A DNA stretch of 5,190 nt from Chloroflexota bacterium (GTDB lineage Bacteria > Chloroflexota > Anaerolineae > Anaerolineales > Villigracilaceae), in NCBI GenBank assembly GCA_021796315.1, contig JAJYOH010000454.1, forward strand, positions 1-5,190. Reading direction: 5' to 3'. The notes under the pieces were generated by a model. The model saw only the letters and a list, made by a program, of their open reading frames with translations, ran no database searches and was not told the origin of the DNA. Below are positions 1-4,700 of the stretch, one piece after another. The position numbers and the translations under genes were made by a program. How positions within the stretch are numbered: position 1 is the stretch's first letter; the number at the start of each line of letters is the position of its first letter.

Positions 1-246
1 AGATCGTCAGTTCATTGGTGGGACAAAGACGCCTGCATTCAGTTTTTACGTCCGGGACGCGGCAGGGTATCCGCGACGTTTCACATTCCGCCGGAACGCG
101 TGGATGAAATTCGCGCCGCGTTGGATCAAAGTAAAAAGATCGAGCCCACGTTTACAGTGGATGTGGTGGACGAGCAAAACCAAGTTGTCGCTCACGTAGA
201 AAAACTACTCTACGTGCGGAAGAAAAACGGACGGTCAGCGGAGTGA
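1..246 (+). CDS. DUF4442 / PaaI-like hotdog-fold protein, 3' part only
   Basis: The reading frame is open from the first base to the TGA at 244-246, giving the last 81 residues of a protein whose start lies outside the window. The stretch WDKDACIQFLRPGRG (residues 6-20 of the fragment), then a helix-like part (PPERVDEIRAALDQ), then EPTFTVDVVDE and VAHVEKLLYVRKK match the end of DUF4442 proteins as I recall them. These are hotdog-fold relatives of PaaI acyl-CoA thioesterases. The alternating strand pattern with a short helix insert fits this fold. Members are small soluble proteins thought to act on acyl-CoA or a related thioester; the substrate is unknown and the catalytic N-terminal part is not in view. 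The gene converges on the leftward gene that stops at 259, leaving only 12 nt between the two stop codons. Family assignment is fairly secure, enzymatic activity is not. Confidence 0.8.
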   Translation, partial: RSSVHWWDKDACIQFLRPGRGRVSATFHIPPERVDEIRAALDQSKKIEPTFTVDVVDEQNQVVAHVEKLLYVRKKNGRSAE

Positions 247-258
247 TGAGCGAAATCC

Positions 259-1101
259 CTACAACGCGTGCTCGTAATAATGTTCGATCACGTCGGCCTT
301 CAACCACTCCTGGACATGTTCCTGATTGAAGATCGCATCGGGGAGATTGATAGCCAGTTCCATTAGACTCTTGCGGACGGATTCAAACTTTCTCCAAACT
401 TCAGCTTCGTCCAATTTGCCAAATATCGCAATGGCTTCAGCATTATAAGCATCGATGTCCATCTCTGAATGTCGATAGTCAGGATCTTTTGAGATGGCAT
501 TGATTGTGTCGATCCCATCTTCCCACCATGCAATGACATGCGCCACAATATCGCGGAAACGCATGAAGCCTTGATTCTTCAAGAACTCTGCTTGCTTTTC
601 GGGCGGGGACGATTGAAACGCCGGGACATATTCGGCCCAATCGTTCTGTAAAATATCCAGCGTTTGGAAGCGGGCCGCGCCGATACCATGCTCCGCGGCG
701 TGATGGATGATCACGCCATACAACCAATTGCGCACGCGTTTATTTTTAGTGATGGCTTCGGGGTATGCTTTCACAAAATCCACTAATTTCCGGCGGTATT
801 CTTCAAAACGCGCGAACATCTCGGCATCGGTCCAGGCCCTGGCACGCGCCACTGCTTCGGCATTGAAGGCATCAAAATCATGCTTTTTCGACGGTCTGTC
901 TGTTTCCTCGACAGCCGCGATGGCGATCACCAATGTCTCTTCGAACCAGGCTGTGATGTGGGCGAGAATATCATGCAAGGAAGCATAGCCCTGTGCTTTC
1001 AAGAAGCCAGCTTGTTCGTCCGCCGAAAGATTCTGGAAACGCGGAATGTATCCGTGCCATTCATCGAGATAATCAAGTACGCGTTTTTGTGTTATGGACA
1101 T
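259..1101 (-). CDS. Tandem-duplicated DinB/ClbS(DfsB)-like four-helix protein
   Basis: This is a 280-residue soluble protein with no signal peptide or membrane segment. It consists of two copies of a DinB-superfamily module: residues 1-140 and 141-280 line up at an exact offset of 140 with no gap, and a hand count gives 45 identical positions. Each half has DI(L/V)AH(V/I)xAW(F/W)E, then D(A)(F/Y)NAEAxA, then a late helix with HxxxH. The likely metal ligands are H48, H134, H138 in the first half and H188, H274, H278 in the second, so both putative sites look intact. ClbS/DfsB proteins are usually single modules of roughly 150-170 residues; ClbS protects against colibactin, but most relatives have no known function. 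The ATG at 1101 is supported by AGGA 7-8 nt upstream, which overlaps the stop of the homoserine dehydrogenase gene. Co-translation with that gene is likely. Function could be a metal-dependent transferase or hydrolase, or stress-related; the substrate cannot be named. Confidence 0.85.
   Translation of the reverse strand: MSITQKRVLDYLDEWHGYIPRFQNLSADEQAGFLKAQGYASLHDILAHITAWFEETLVIAIAAVEETDRPSKKHDFDAFNAEAVARARAWTDAEMFARFEEYRRKLVDFVKAYPEAITKNKRVRNWLYGVIIHHAAEHGIGAARFQTLDILQNDWAEYVPAFQSSPPEKQAEFLKNQGFMRFRDIVAHVIAWWEDGIDTINAISKDPDYRHSEMDIDAYNAEAIAIFGKLDEAEVWRKFESVRKSLMELAINLPDAIFNQEHVQEWLKADVIEHYYEHAL
262..1101 (-). repeat. Internal tandem duplication, 2 x 420 bp in coding sequence
   Basis: The two halves of the DinB-like gene are 682-1101 (first, N-terminal) and 262-681 (second, C-terminal). 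They are recognisable at protein level only: about 45 of 140 residues are the same and no indel is needed. W15/W155, F33/F173, H48/H188, N80/N220, W126/W266, H134/H274 and H138/H278 all keep the same spacing. The divergence indicates an old duplication, not a recent slip or assembly artefact. Confidence 0.85.
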
Positions 1102-1103
1102 TT

Positions 1104-1112
1104 TGTTTCCTA
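1104..1112 (-). promoter_or_regulatory. Ribosome site overlapping the upstream stop codon
   Basis: On the minus strand the sequence reads TAGGAAACAAAATG. TAG is the stop codon of the homoserine dehydrogenase gene, and the AGGA of the ribosome site for the DinB-like gene starts within it. The 8-nt gap and shared bases suggest translational coupling of the two genes from a single mRNA. They also fix the ATG at 1101 as the start. Confidence 0.7.
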
Positions 1113-2144
1113 TGAAGCTATGTTGACAAAATCCGCAAACAAACCGTAGGCCGTTTCCTGCGGGCCGCCCTTCATGTTGGGGCTTTCGGAAACAGTGATC
1201 GAATAAAACGGCAGGACGTCCGTTTCAAAGGCCAGGCCGGTGGACGAATCCATCATGCCGTACAACGGCGATGACGGATCGACAAGTTCCGGCTCGACCC
1301 GCGCTGTGATCGTGTCGCCGTTTCGTTGGGCGGACGCAACCAGCTTCCAGCGTTTCCCGTCAACTTTTGCCTGTGCGATCATTTCGGGTGTGACGCCGCG
1401 GATGCCGGCGGGATTCACCTGCTGAGGCGTGAAGGGCGTGTCCATCAATACTGTCACCAGCGCCGCGACCTTGATGGCCGCGTCCCAACCGTCCACATCG
1501 TTGGCCGGATCGGTCTCGGCCACACCGATGGACTGGCAAAACTTGACGGCCTGGTCGAAGGTCTCGCCGCGTTCCATTCGAGACAAAATAATATTCGTCG
1601 TCGCGTTGATAATACCTTTGAAGCCATGCAGTTCTGCCGCAGGGAAGGCCTCACGAAAAACAGAGAAGACCGGCGCGCCGCCCAACACAGTCGACTCGTG
1701 GCGGAAGACCCTGCCTTTTGATTTCGCCAGTTCCATCAGTTCACGATAAGCGTGTACGACCGGCCCTTTATTGGCGGTGATGGCGTGCATGTTCAGGTTG
1801 AGCGCGGCGCGGATGTGGTCAATGGCGGGCTGACCGGTGGCCGTGTTGACGGGGCTGTTCTCGAACATGACATCGGCTTTGGAATGTTGAATAACTGCAA
1901 GAGAGTCTTGGGTCTGGAAAGTCGAAAGTGGCGAGATGGATTGTCCGCCTTCCACCAATTCAAGCGCTTGATTGAGATCAAGTCCATCCGGGTTGACAGC
2001 GAATCCGTGCCGTCCGGTTGCAATGCCGGTCACGGAAAAAGTAATGTGGTATTTTCGCTTGAGCGCAGTCTGCTTGCCAAGCAGAAGACGAGCGAGCGAA
2101 CGCGCTACGTTTCCAAAACCGATGAATGCAAGTTTATAGTTCAT
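1110..2144 (-). CDS. hom: Homoserine dehydrogenase, short form without ACT domain
   Basis: The 344-residue product should reduce aspartate-4-semialdehyde to homoserine with NAD(P)H, the branch point to threonine and methionine, in the cytosol. The N-terminal Rossmann motif is IGFGNVA (8-14), with Ala in place of the usual third Gly. TANKGPV (123-129) carries K126, matching yeast K117. GIINATTNIILSRM (177-190) is the family's substrate-domain motif, with NAT where NGT is usual. GVAETDPANDVDGWDAAIK (207-225) is the catalytic signature: E210, D221 and K225 match yeast E208, D219 and K223. The protein ends about 90 residues short of the common 430-residue form, so it lacks the C-terminal ACT domain and probably threonine feedback inhibition by that route. 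The start at 2144 is chosen because GGAGG lies 5 nt before this ATG; a longer TTG start at 2198 has no such support. It is the first gene of a two-gene leftward unit. Confidence 0.9.
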   Translation of the reverse strand: MNYKLAFIGFGNVARSLARLLLGKQTALKRKYHITFSVTGIATGRHGFAVNPDGLDLNQALELVEGGQSISPLSTFQTQDSLAVIQHSKADVMFENSPVNTATGQPAIDHIRAALNLNMHAITANKGPVVHAYRELMELAKSKGRVFRHESTVLGGAPVFSVFREAFPAAELHGFKGIINATTNIILSRMERGETFDQAVKFCQSIGVAETDPANDVDGWDAAIKVAALVTVLMDTPFTPQQVNPAGIRGVTPEMIAQAKVDGKRWKLVASAQRNGDTITARVEPELVDPSSPLYGMMDSSTGLAFETDVLPFYSITVSESPNMKGGPQETAYGLFADFVNIAS

Positions 2145-2147
2145 GAT

Positions 2148-2154
2148 GACCTCC
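2148..2154 (-). promoter_or_regulatory. Strong Shine-Dalgarno that decides the hom start
   Basis: The minus strand reads GGAGGTC followed by atc and ATG, putting GGAGG 5 nt before the ATG at 2144. This is the only good ribosome site near the 5' end of hom. It excludes the 18-residue N-terminal extension, which would also precede the expected Rossmann strand. Confidence 0.8.
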
Positions 2155-2230
2155 AAAGAAAGTTGGCCTTGTTTTACCACATCCATCACGCCGGGCAAAG
2201 GATTTTTTGTGCTGGGTATGGAAATTTTTT

Positions 2231-2291
2231 ACGCAAAGAACACAAAGTACGCCAGGAGCAATGGAAATCTTTGCGCTCTTTGTGGGTTGCG
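2231..2291. repeat. ACGCAAAG palindromic repeat, copy 1
   Basis: This is an imperfect palindrome. The left arm holds ACGCAAAG (2231-2238), CACAAAG (2241-2247) and ACGCCAGG (2249-2256). The right arm holds CTTTGCG (2269-2275), CTTTGTG (2278-2284) and TTGCG (2287-2291). CACAAAG pairs perfectly with CTTTGTG and CGCAA (2232-2236) with TTGCG; the inner block pairs only partly. The loop is about 12 nt. The same block order occurs in the second copy 0.2 kb away. I recall very similar ACGCAAAG/CTTTGCG palindromes as dispersed intergenic repeats in several bacterial phyla, but have not searched. Confidence 0.65.
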
Positions 2292-2364
2292 CGGCGCATG
2301 CCTGACATTGAAAATGCCATTTCCAAAGGCCTGAGTCTCGATGGATTCTGCGCAGGAAAGTGGT

Positions 2365-2381
2365 ATAACCTACTTGGTTAT
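2365..2381. repeat. Short inverted repeat, possible operator
   Basis: ATAACC (2365-2370) and GGTTAT (2376-2381) form a perfect 6-bp inverted repeat with a 5-nt spacer in an AT-rich part of the divergent region. TTGG..TTA/TAACCCAA pairing just downstream adds further symmetry. It could be a binding site for a dimeric regulator of either flanking gene, but a chance palindrome of this size is quite possible. Confidence 0.25.
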
Positions 2382-2438
2382 TTATTTAACCCAAGCCGCC
2401 ACCTTCAAATTTCGGTAGCGAATTCAACGAAAACGCTT

Positions 2439-2494
2439 AACGCAAAGCCGCGCAGACGCCAAGTTTTTTTTATTTCTCTTTGCGACTTTGCGTT
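2439..2494. repeat. ACGCAAAG palindromic repeat, copy 2
   Basis: The left arm has ACGCAAAG (2440-2447) and ACGCCAAG (2456-2463); the right arm has CTTTGCG (2478-2484) and CTTTGCGTT (2486-2494). AACGCAAAG (2439-2447) pairs perfectly over 9 bp with CTTTGCGTT. The loop is a T-rich tract (2464-2477) with eight consecutive Ts at its start. A further 8-bp match, ATTCAACG (2422-2429) with CGTTGAAT (2491-2498), gives the right arm an alternative partner. The order of blocks (ACGCAAAG, ACGCCARG, loop, CTTTGCG, CTTTG) is the same as in copy 1, though the loops differ entirely, which points to a conserved element and not one stretch of simple repeat. Confidence 0.7.
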
Positions 2495-2527
2495 GAATCC
2501 TTGTGGTAAGTAGCAACTTGAATTATT

Positions 2528-2533
2528 TATAAT
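2528..2533 (+). promoter_or_regulatory. Consensus -10 box (TATAAT) for the hypothetical gene
   Basis: A perfect TATAAT sits in AT-rich sequence 24 nt before the ATG at 2558. No good -35 hexamer is seen at 16-18 nt spacing (the 17-nt position reads GGTAAG). Transcription from this box should begin near 2540, giving a leader of about 18 nt with only a poor ribosome site. The in-frame TTG at 2540 falls almost exactly at this predicted start. Confidence 0.5.
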
Positions 2534-2557
2534 TCCATCTTGAAAGCGAAGCCAGCC

Positions 2558-3019
2558 ATGAAAAAATCAGAGTTCGAGAAGATTATCGACAGGACATTTC
2601 GCGGGCTTGAAACCAAATATGGATTCAAGAAGATCGAAACCACTTACCAAAAACGAGGTTGCGTCGTCCGATTCCAAAACGCTACCACTGAACTTGGCCT
2701 GACCTACGAAATCGGCAGCGCTCCCTGGCTGACGATTTCCGACGTAAACCATCCCGACGAAAAACAATCCACGTTGGAATGGCTGCTCGTCGAGCGGGGC
2801 GTAGAAAAAGCGCCCACACCCGATGCAGCTTTTCTGGCTGTCAGGATGGAAGAAAGCAAGCTCGAGGTTGTTCTCAAGAAGAAAAACCAGCAACTGGTGG
2901 AATACGGCGCGGATCTTTTGAAGGGCGATTTTACGATCTTGCCGGAATTGCAGGAGCGCGCAGGAAAATACGCGTTGGAATGCAAGCGGTATATTGCGAT
3001 CCATAAAGTAAAACCATAA
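2558..3019 (+). CDS. Hypothetical protein, 153 residues, family not recognised
   Basis: I do not recognise this protein with any certainty. It is a soluble, mixed alpha/beta product of 153 residues with no signal peptide or membrane helix. From the N-terminus it shows a helix (MKKSEFEKIIDRTFRGLE), a run of strand-like segments (KIETTYQKRGCVVRFQ, ELGLTYEIG, WLTISDV), a middle helix (TLEWLLVERG), and a charged helical C-terminal half. LLKGDFTILPELQERAGKY near residues 122-140 resembles the ending of small uncharacterised, partly immunity-like proteins, but this is memory only. The ATG at 2558 is chosen because the TATAAT box at 2528-2533 puts the mRNA start near 2540. TTG at 2540 in frame would add six residues and would be leaderless. 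The gene stands alone: divergent from hom on the left and 158 nt from the next gene on the right. Confidence 0.75.
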   Translation: MKKSEFEKIIDRTFRGLETKYGFKKIETTYQKRGCVVRFQNATTELGLTYEIGSAPWLTISDVNHPDEKQSTLEWLLVERGVEKAPTPDAAFLAVRMEESKLEVVLKKKNQQLVEYGADLLKGDFTILPELQERAGKYALECKRYIAIHKVKP

Positions 3020-3092
3020 AATGTTCTTCCAGATAAAATCATTCTCGTCTTGTACTGTGTTCTATTAGTTTAGATTCATTTCTAATTGTGCA

Positions 3093-3125
3093 TTGACACT
3101 TTTCAGTTAGTCGCCGCTTTATACG
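3093..3125 (+). promoter_or_regulatory. Possible sigma-70-type promoter for the PNPOx-pyrD pair
   Basis: A perfect TTGACA (3093-3098) lies in the 158-nt gap before the PNPOx-like gene. The -10 partner is poor: TATACG (3120-3125) is 21 nt away and CTTTAT (3117-3122) is 18 nt away. Position and orientation fit a promoter for the downstream pair. It overlaps a terminator-like hairpin. Confidence 0.3.
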
Positions 3126-3139
3126 GCGTATTCTTTTTT
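3112..3139 (+). terminator. Weak Rho-independent terminator candidate
   Basis: CGCCG (3112-3116), a 7-nt loop, and CGGCG (3124-3128) form a 5-bp GC stem. A T-rich tract follows, ending in six Ts (3134-3139). It lies about 90 nt after the stop of the 153-residue gene. The stem is short, so termination may be partial. Confidence 0.35.
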
Positions 3140-3177
3140 AGCAAAAGATTCCTGAAATCTGGCAATAGGAATATACA

Positions 3178-3615
3178 ATGAGTTGGAAGACCTTCGAATC
3201 CGAATCCCCCGAAATTGCTGAATTTGGAAAAGCGCGCCTGCATAACAAGGTCGCTTATCTTGCCACGATTCGTAAAGATGGCTCGCCGCGTGTCCATCCT
3301 TTCACGCCGATCATTGGCGAAGGTCACTTCTTTGCTTTCATGGAACCTACTTCACCGAAGGGACACGATTTCCGCCGCGATGACCGTTATTCTGTGCACT
3401 GCTCGGTGACAGACACGAGTGGCGAAAGCGGAGAATTTATCGTCACAGGCAGGGCAAAATTTATCAACGATCCAGAATTGCGCGCACTCGCCGTAAGAAT
3501 TGCGCCGTATAATCCGGCCGAGCGATATGTCCTTTTTGAATTCGATATTGAAAGTGCCATGATGACAGAATATAAAGATGGACAAGCTGTTCGTCGGTAT
3601 TGGAAAATTGATTGA
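3178..3615 (+). CDS. Pyridoxamine 5'-phosphate oxidase-like FMN-binding split-barrel protein
   Basis: The 145-residue product matches the small PNPOx-like split-barrel flavoproteins, cytosolic homodimers that bind FMN, F420 or sometimes heme. The first strands are KVAYLATIRKDGSPRVHPFTPII (24-46), with the typical A(Y)LATxRxDGxPRVxP signature. HFFAFMEPTSPKGHDFRRDDRYSVHC (50-75) follows, where the K61/R66-R67 region would sit near the flavin phosphate. Then come GEFIVTGRAKFIND (85-98) and the C-terminal strands RYVLFEFDIESAMMTEY (116-132). It is shorter than true PdxH, which has about 200 residues and a substrate-binding C-terminus, so a role in vitamin B6 synthesis should not be assumed. TAGGA 7 nt before the ATG supports the start. 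The stop codon is 4 nt from pyrD, so the two are likely co-transcribed. The specific reaction is unknown. Confidence 0.85.
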   Translation: MSWKTFESESPEIAEFGKARLHNKVAYLATIRKDGSPRVHPFTPIIGEGHFFAFMEPTSPKGHDFRRDDRYSVHCSVTDTSGESGEFIVTGRAKFINDPELRALAVRIAPYNPAERYVLFEFDIESAMMTEYKDGQAVRRYWKID

Positions 3616-3619
3616 AACA

Positions 3620-4675
3620 ATGTATAAAATTCTTCGCCCTCTTCTTTTTCGCCTCGACCCCGAATCTGCTCATCATCTAACTCTGCAATTGATGCGGATT
3701 GGCGGCCTTCAGCCCATCAATGCGATTTTGCGCGTTTTGTATTCTGTACCGCAGAAACCGGTCCATGCCTTTGGTTTGGATTTCGAAAATCCTGTCGGGC
3801 TGGCGGCAGGATATGACAAAGACGCCGTGGCCATGCGCGGATTGGCCGCCCTGGGATTCGGTCACATCGAAATTGGCACGGTCACACCCCGACCTCAGCC
3901 GGGCAATCCATCTCCACGCGTTTTCCGCCTGCTGGAAGATGAAGCCATCATCAACCGCATGGGATTTCCCAGCCGCGGCGCCGAATTCGTCCAGATGCAA
4001 TTCAACCCGGCCTTGCGCACAAAATTATTGCAGCGCCCAAACGCACGTTCGCGCCGGAGATTGCCCACCGTCGTTGGCATCAATCTGGGCAAAAACAAAG
4101 ACACGCCAAACGAAGAAGCTGTGCTGGATTATTTGGCTTTGCTCCAGAATTTTGCGCCCTATGCAGATTACCTGACGATCAATGTCAGTTCGCCCAACAC
4201 TGTCGGCCTGCGCCGCCTTCAAAGACGCACAGCCCTCGAAGGATTGCTGACCCAGCTTCATCAACAGCGTCTGCTCGAGCAAGTGCCGCTCAAACGCCGA
4301 TTGCCGTTACTGGTCAAGATTGCCCCCGACCTGACCGACAAGGAACTCGATGACGCGGTGGATGTCATTGTGCAGACGCATATGGATGGCATCATCACCG
4401 CCAACACAACTTTGGCGCGCGCAGGATTGCAATCGAGCCATCAGAATGAAAGCGGCGGATTAAGCGGCGCCCCGCTCAAAGTCAGGAGCGAAGCGATTTT
4501 GCAAAAGGCGGTCAAGCGTGTGAACGGTCAAATCCCCATCGTCAGCGTGGGCGGCATCATGAATCCCACTGATGCCAAACGAAGATTGGATATGGGCGCA
4601 ACGCTTATCCAAATTTACACCGGGCTTATTTATCGCGGCCCAGGGCTGGTCAACGCAATCGTAAGGTCGCTCTAA
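3620..4675 (+). CDS. pyrD: Dihydroorotate dehydrogenase (quinone), class 2
   Basis: The 351-residue enzyme oxidises dihydroorotate to orotate, the fourth step of pyrimidine synthesis, passing electrons through FMN to membrane quinone. The N-terminal MYKILRPLLFRLDPESAHHLTLQLMR is the amphipathic extension of class 2 enzymes that docks on the membrane and forms the quinone tunnel. Barrel motifs follow: NPVGLAAGYDKD (57-68), IGTVTPRPQPGNPSPR (85-100), NRMGFPS (112-118), GINLGKNKDTP (153-163), NVSSPNTVGLR (188-198), KIAPDL (233-238), ANTT (261-264), GGLSG (279-283), VGGI (310-313) and YTGLIYRGP (333-341). The catalytic base is S191, as in other class 2 enzymes. Orotate-contacting N112, N188, N193, N262 and T263 match human N145, N212, N217, N284 and T285; FMN-contacting K233 is present. 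The ATG at 3620 is preferred over one at 3578, which would overlap the PNPOx gene. No strong Shine-Dalgarno precedes it, so coupling to the gene 4 nt upstream is likely. Confidence 0.95.
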   Translation: MYKILRPLLFRLDPESAHHLTLQLMRIGGLQPINAILRVLYSVPQKPVHAFGLDFENPVGLAAGYDKDAVAMRGLAALGFGHIEIGTVTPRPQPGNPSPRVFRLLEDEAIINRMGFPSRGAEFVQMQFNPALRTKLLQRPNARSRRRLPTVVGINLGKNKDTPNEEAVLDYLALLQNFAPYADYLTINVSSPNTVGLRRLQRRTALEGLLTQLHQQRLLEQVPLKRRLPLLVKIAPDLTDKELDDAVDVIVQTHMDGIITANTTLARAGLQSSHQNESGGLSGAPLKVRSEAILQKAVKRVNGQIPIVSVGGIMNPTDAKRRLDMGATLIQIYTGLIYRGPGLVNAIVRSL

Positions 4676-4683
4676 CGCTTTTG

Positions 4684-4692
4684 TGGTATATT
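4684..4692 (+). promoter_or_regulatory. Extended -10 promoter giving a leaderless mRNA
   Basis: TGGTATATT (4684-4692) is an extended -10 element: TG, one base, then TATATT, five of six matches to TATAAT. The ATG at 4701 is 8 nt beyond it, about where transcription should begin. There is no Shine-Dalgarno between pyrD and this ATG. A leaderless transcript is the simplest reading; read-through from pyrD, 25 nt upstream, may add to expression. Confidence 0.55.
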
Positions 4693-4700
4693 CCCGTTCT

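Larger units (their letters stand above)
2145..2557. other. Divergent intergenic region
   Basis: About 0.4 kb lies between the start of hom (leftward) and the start of the 153-residue hypothetical protein (rightward). No reading frame with coding character was seen on either strand. It holds two related imperfect palindromes (2231-2291 and 2439-2494), a short inverted repeat (2365-2381) and a TATAAT box for the rightward gene. For hom, the best promoter guess on the minus strand is TTGCCC (2194-2199), then 16 nt, then TAAAAC (2172-2177). This is weak and not listed separately. The rest, about 2292-2364, shows nothing I can name. Confidence 0.75.

Noticed and set aside
193..216. Perfect 7-bp inverted repeat CACGTAG/CTACGTG near the end of the DUF4442 gene, possible bidirectional terminator for the convergent genes
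   Set aside because: It lies within well-matched coding sequence (HVEKLLYV), has a 10-nt loop and no T-tract on either strand, so it is most likely chance codon usage.
2145..2198. Longer N-terminus for homoserine dehydrogenase from a TTG at 2198
   Set aside because: It has no ribosome site, and GGAGG sits properly before the ATG at 2144, whose product begins directly with the Rossmann strand.
2231..2494. CRISPR-like array from the repeated ACGCAAAG/CTTTGCG words
   Set aside because: The copies are inverted and palindromic with irregular spacing, not direct repeats separated by equal spacers, and no cas gene is present.
1752..2513. Long open frame on the plus strand across the 5' part of hom and the intergenic region
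   Set aside because: Most of it is antisense to the well-supported hom gene, it then runs through the palindromic repeats, and its product shows no recognisable motif.
3578..3619. Longer PyrD from an ATG at 3578, adding 14 residues
   Set aside because: It would overlap the PNPOx-like gene by 38 nt, and class 2 PyrD proteins normally begin at MYKxLRPLLF.
4683..4700. GTG start at 4683 for the 127-residue protein
   Set aside because: The codon lies within the extended -10 promoter element, and the ATG at 4701 is at the expected leaderless position.
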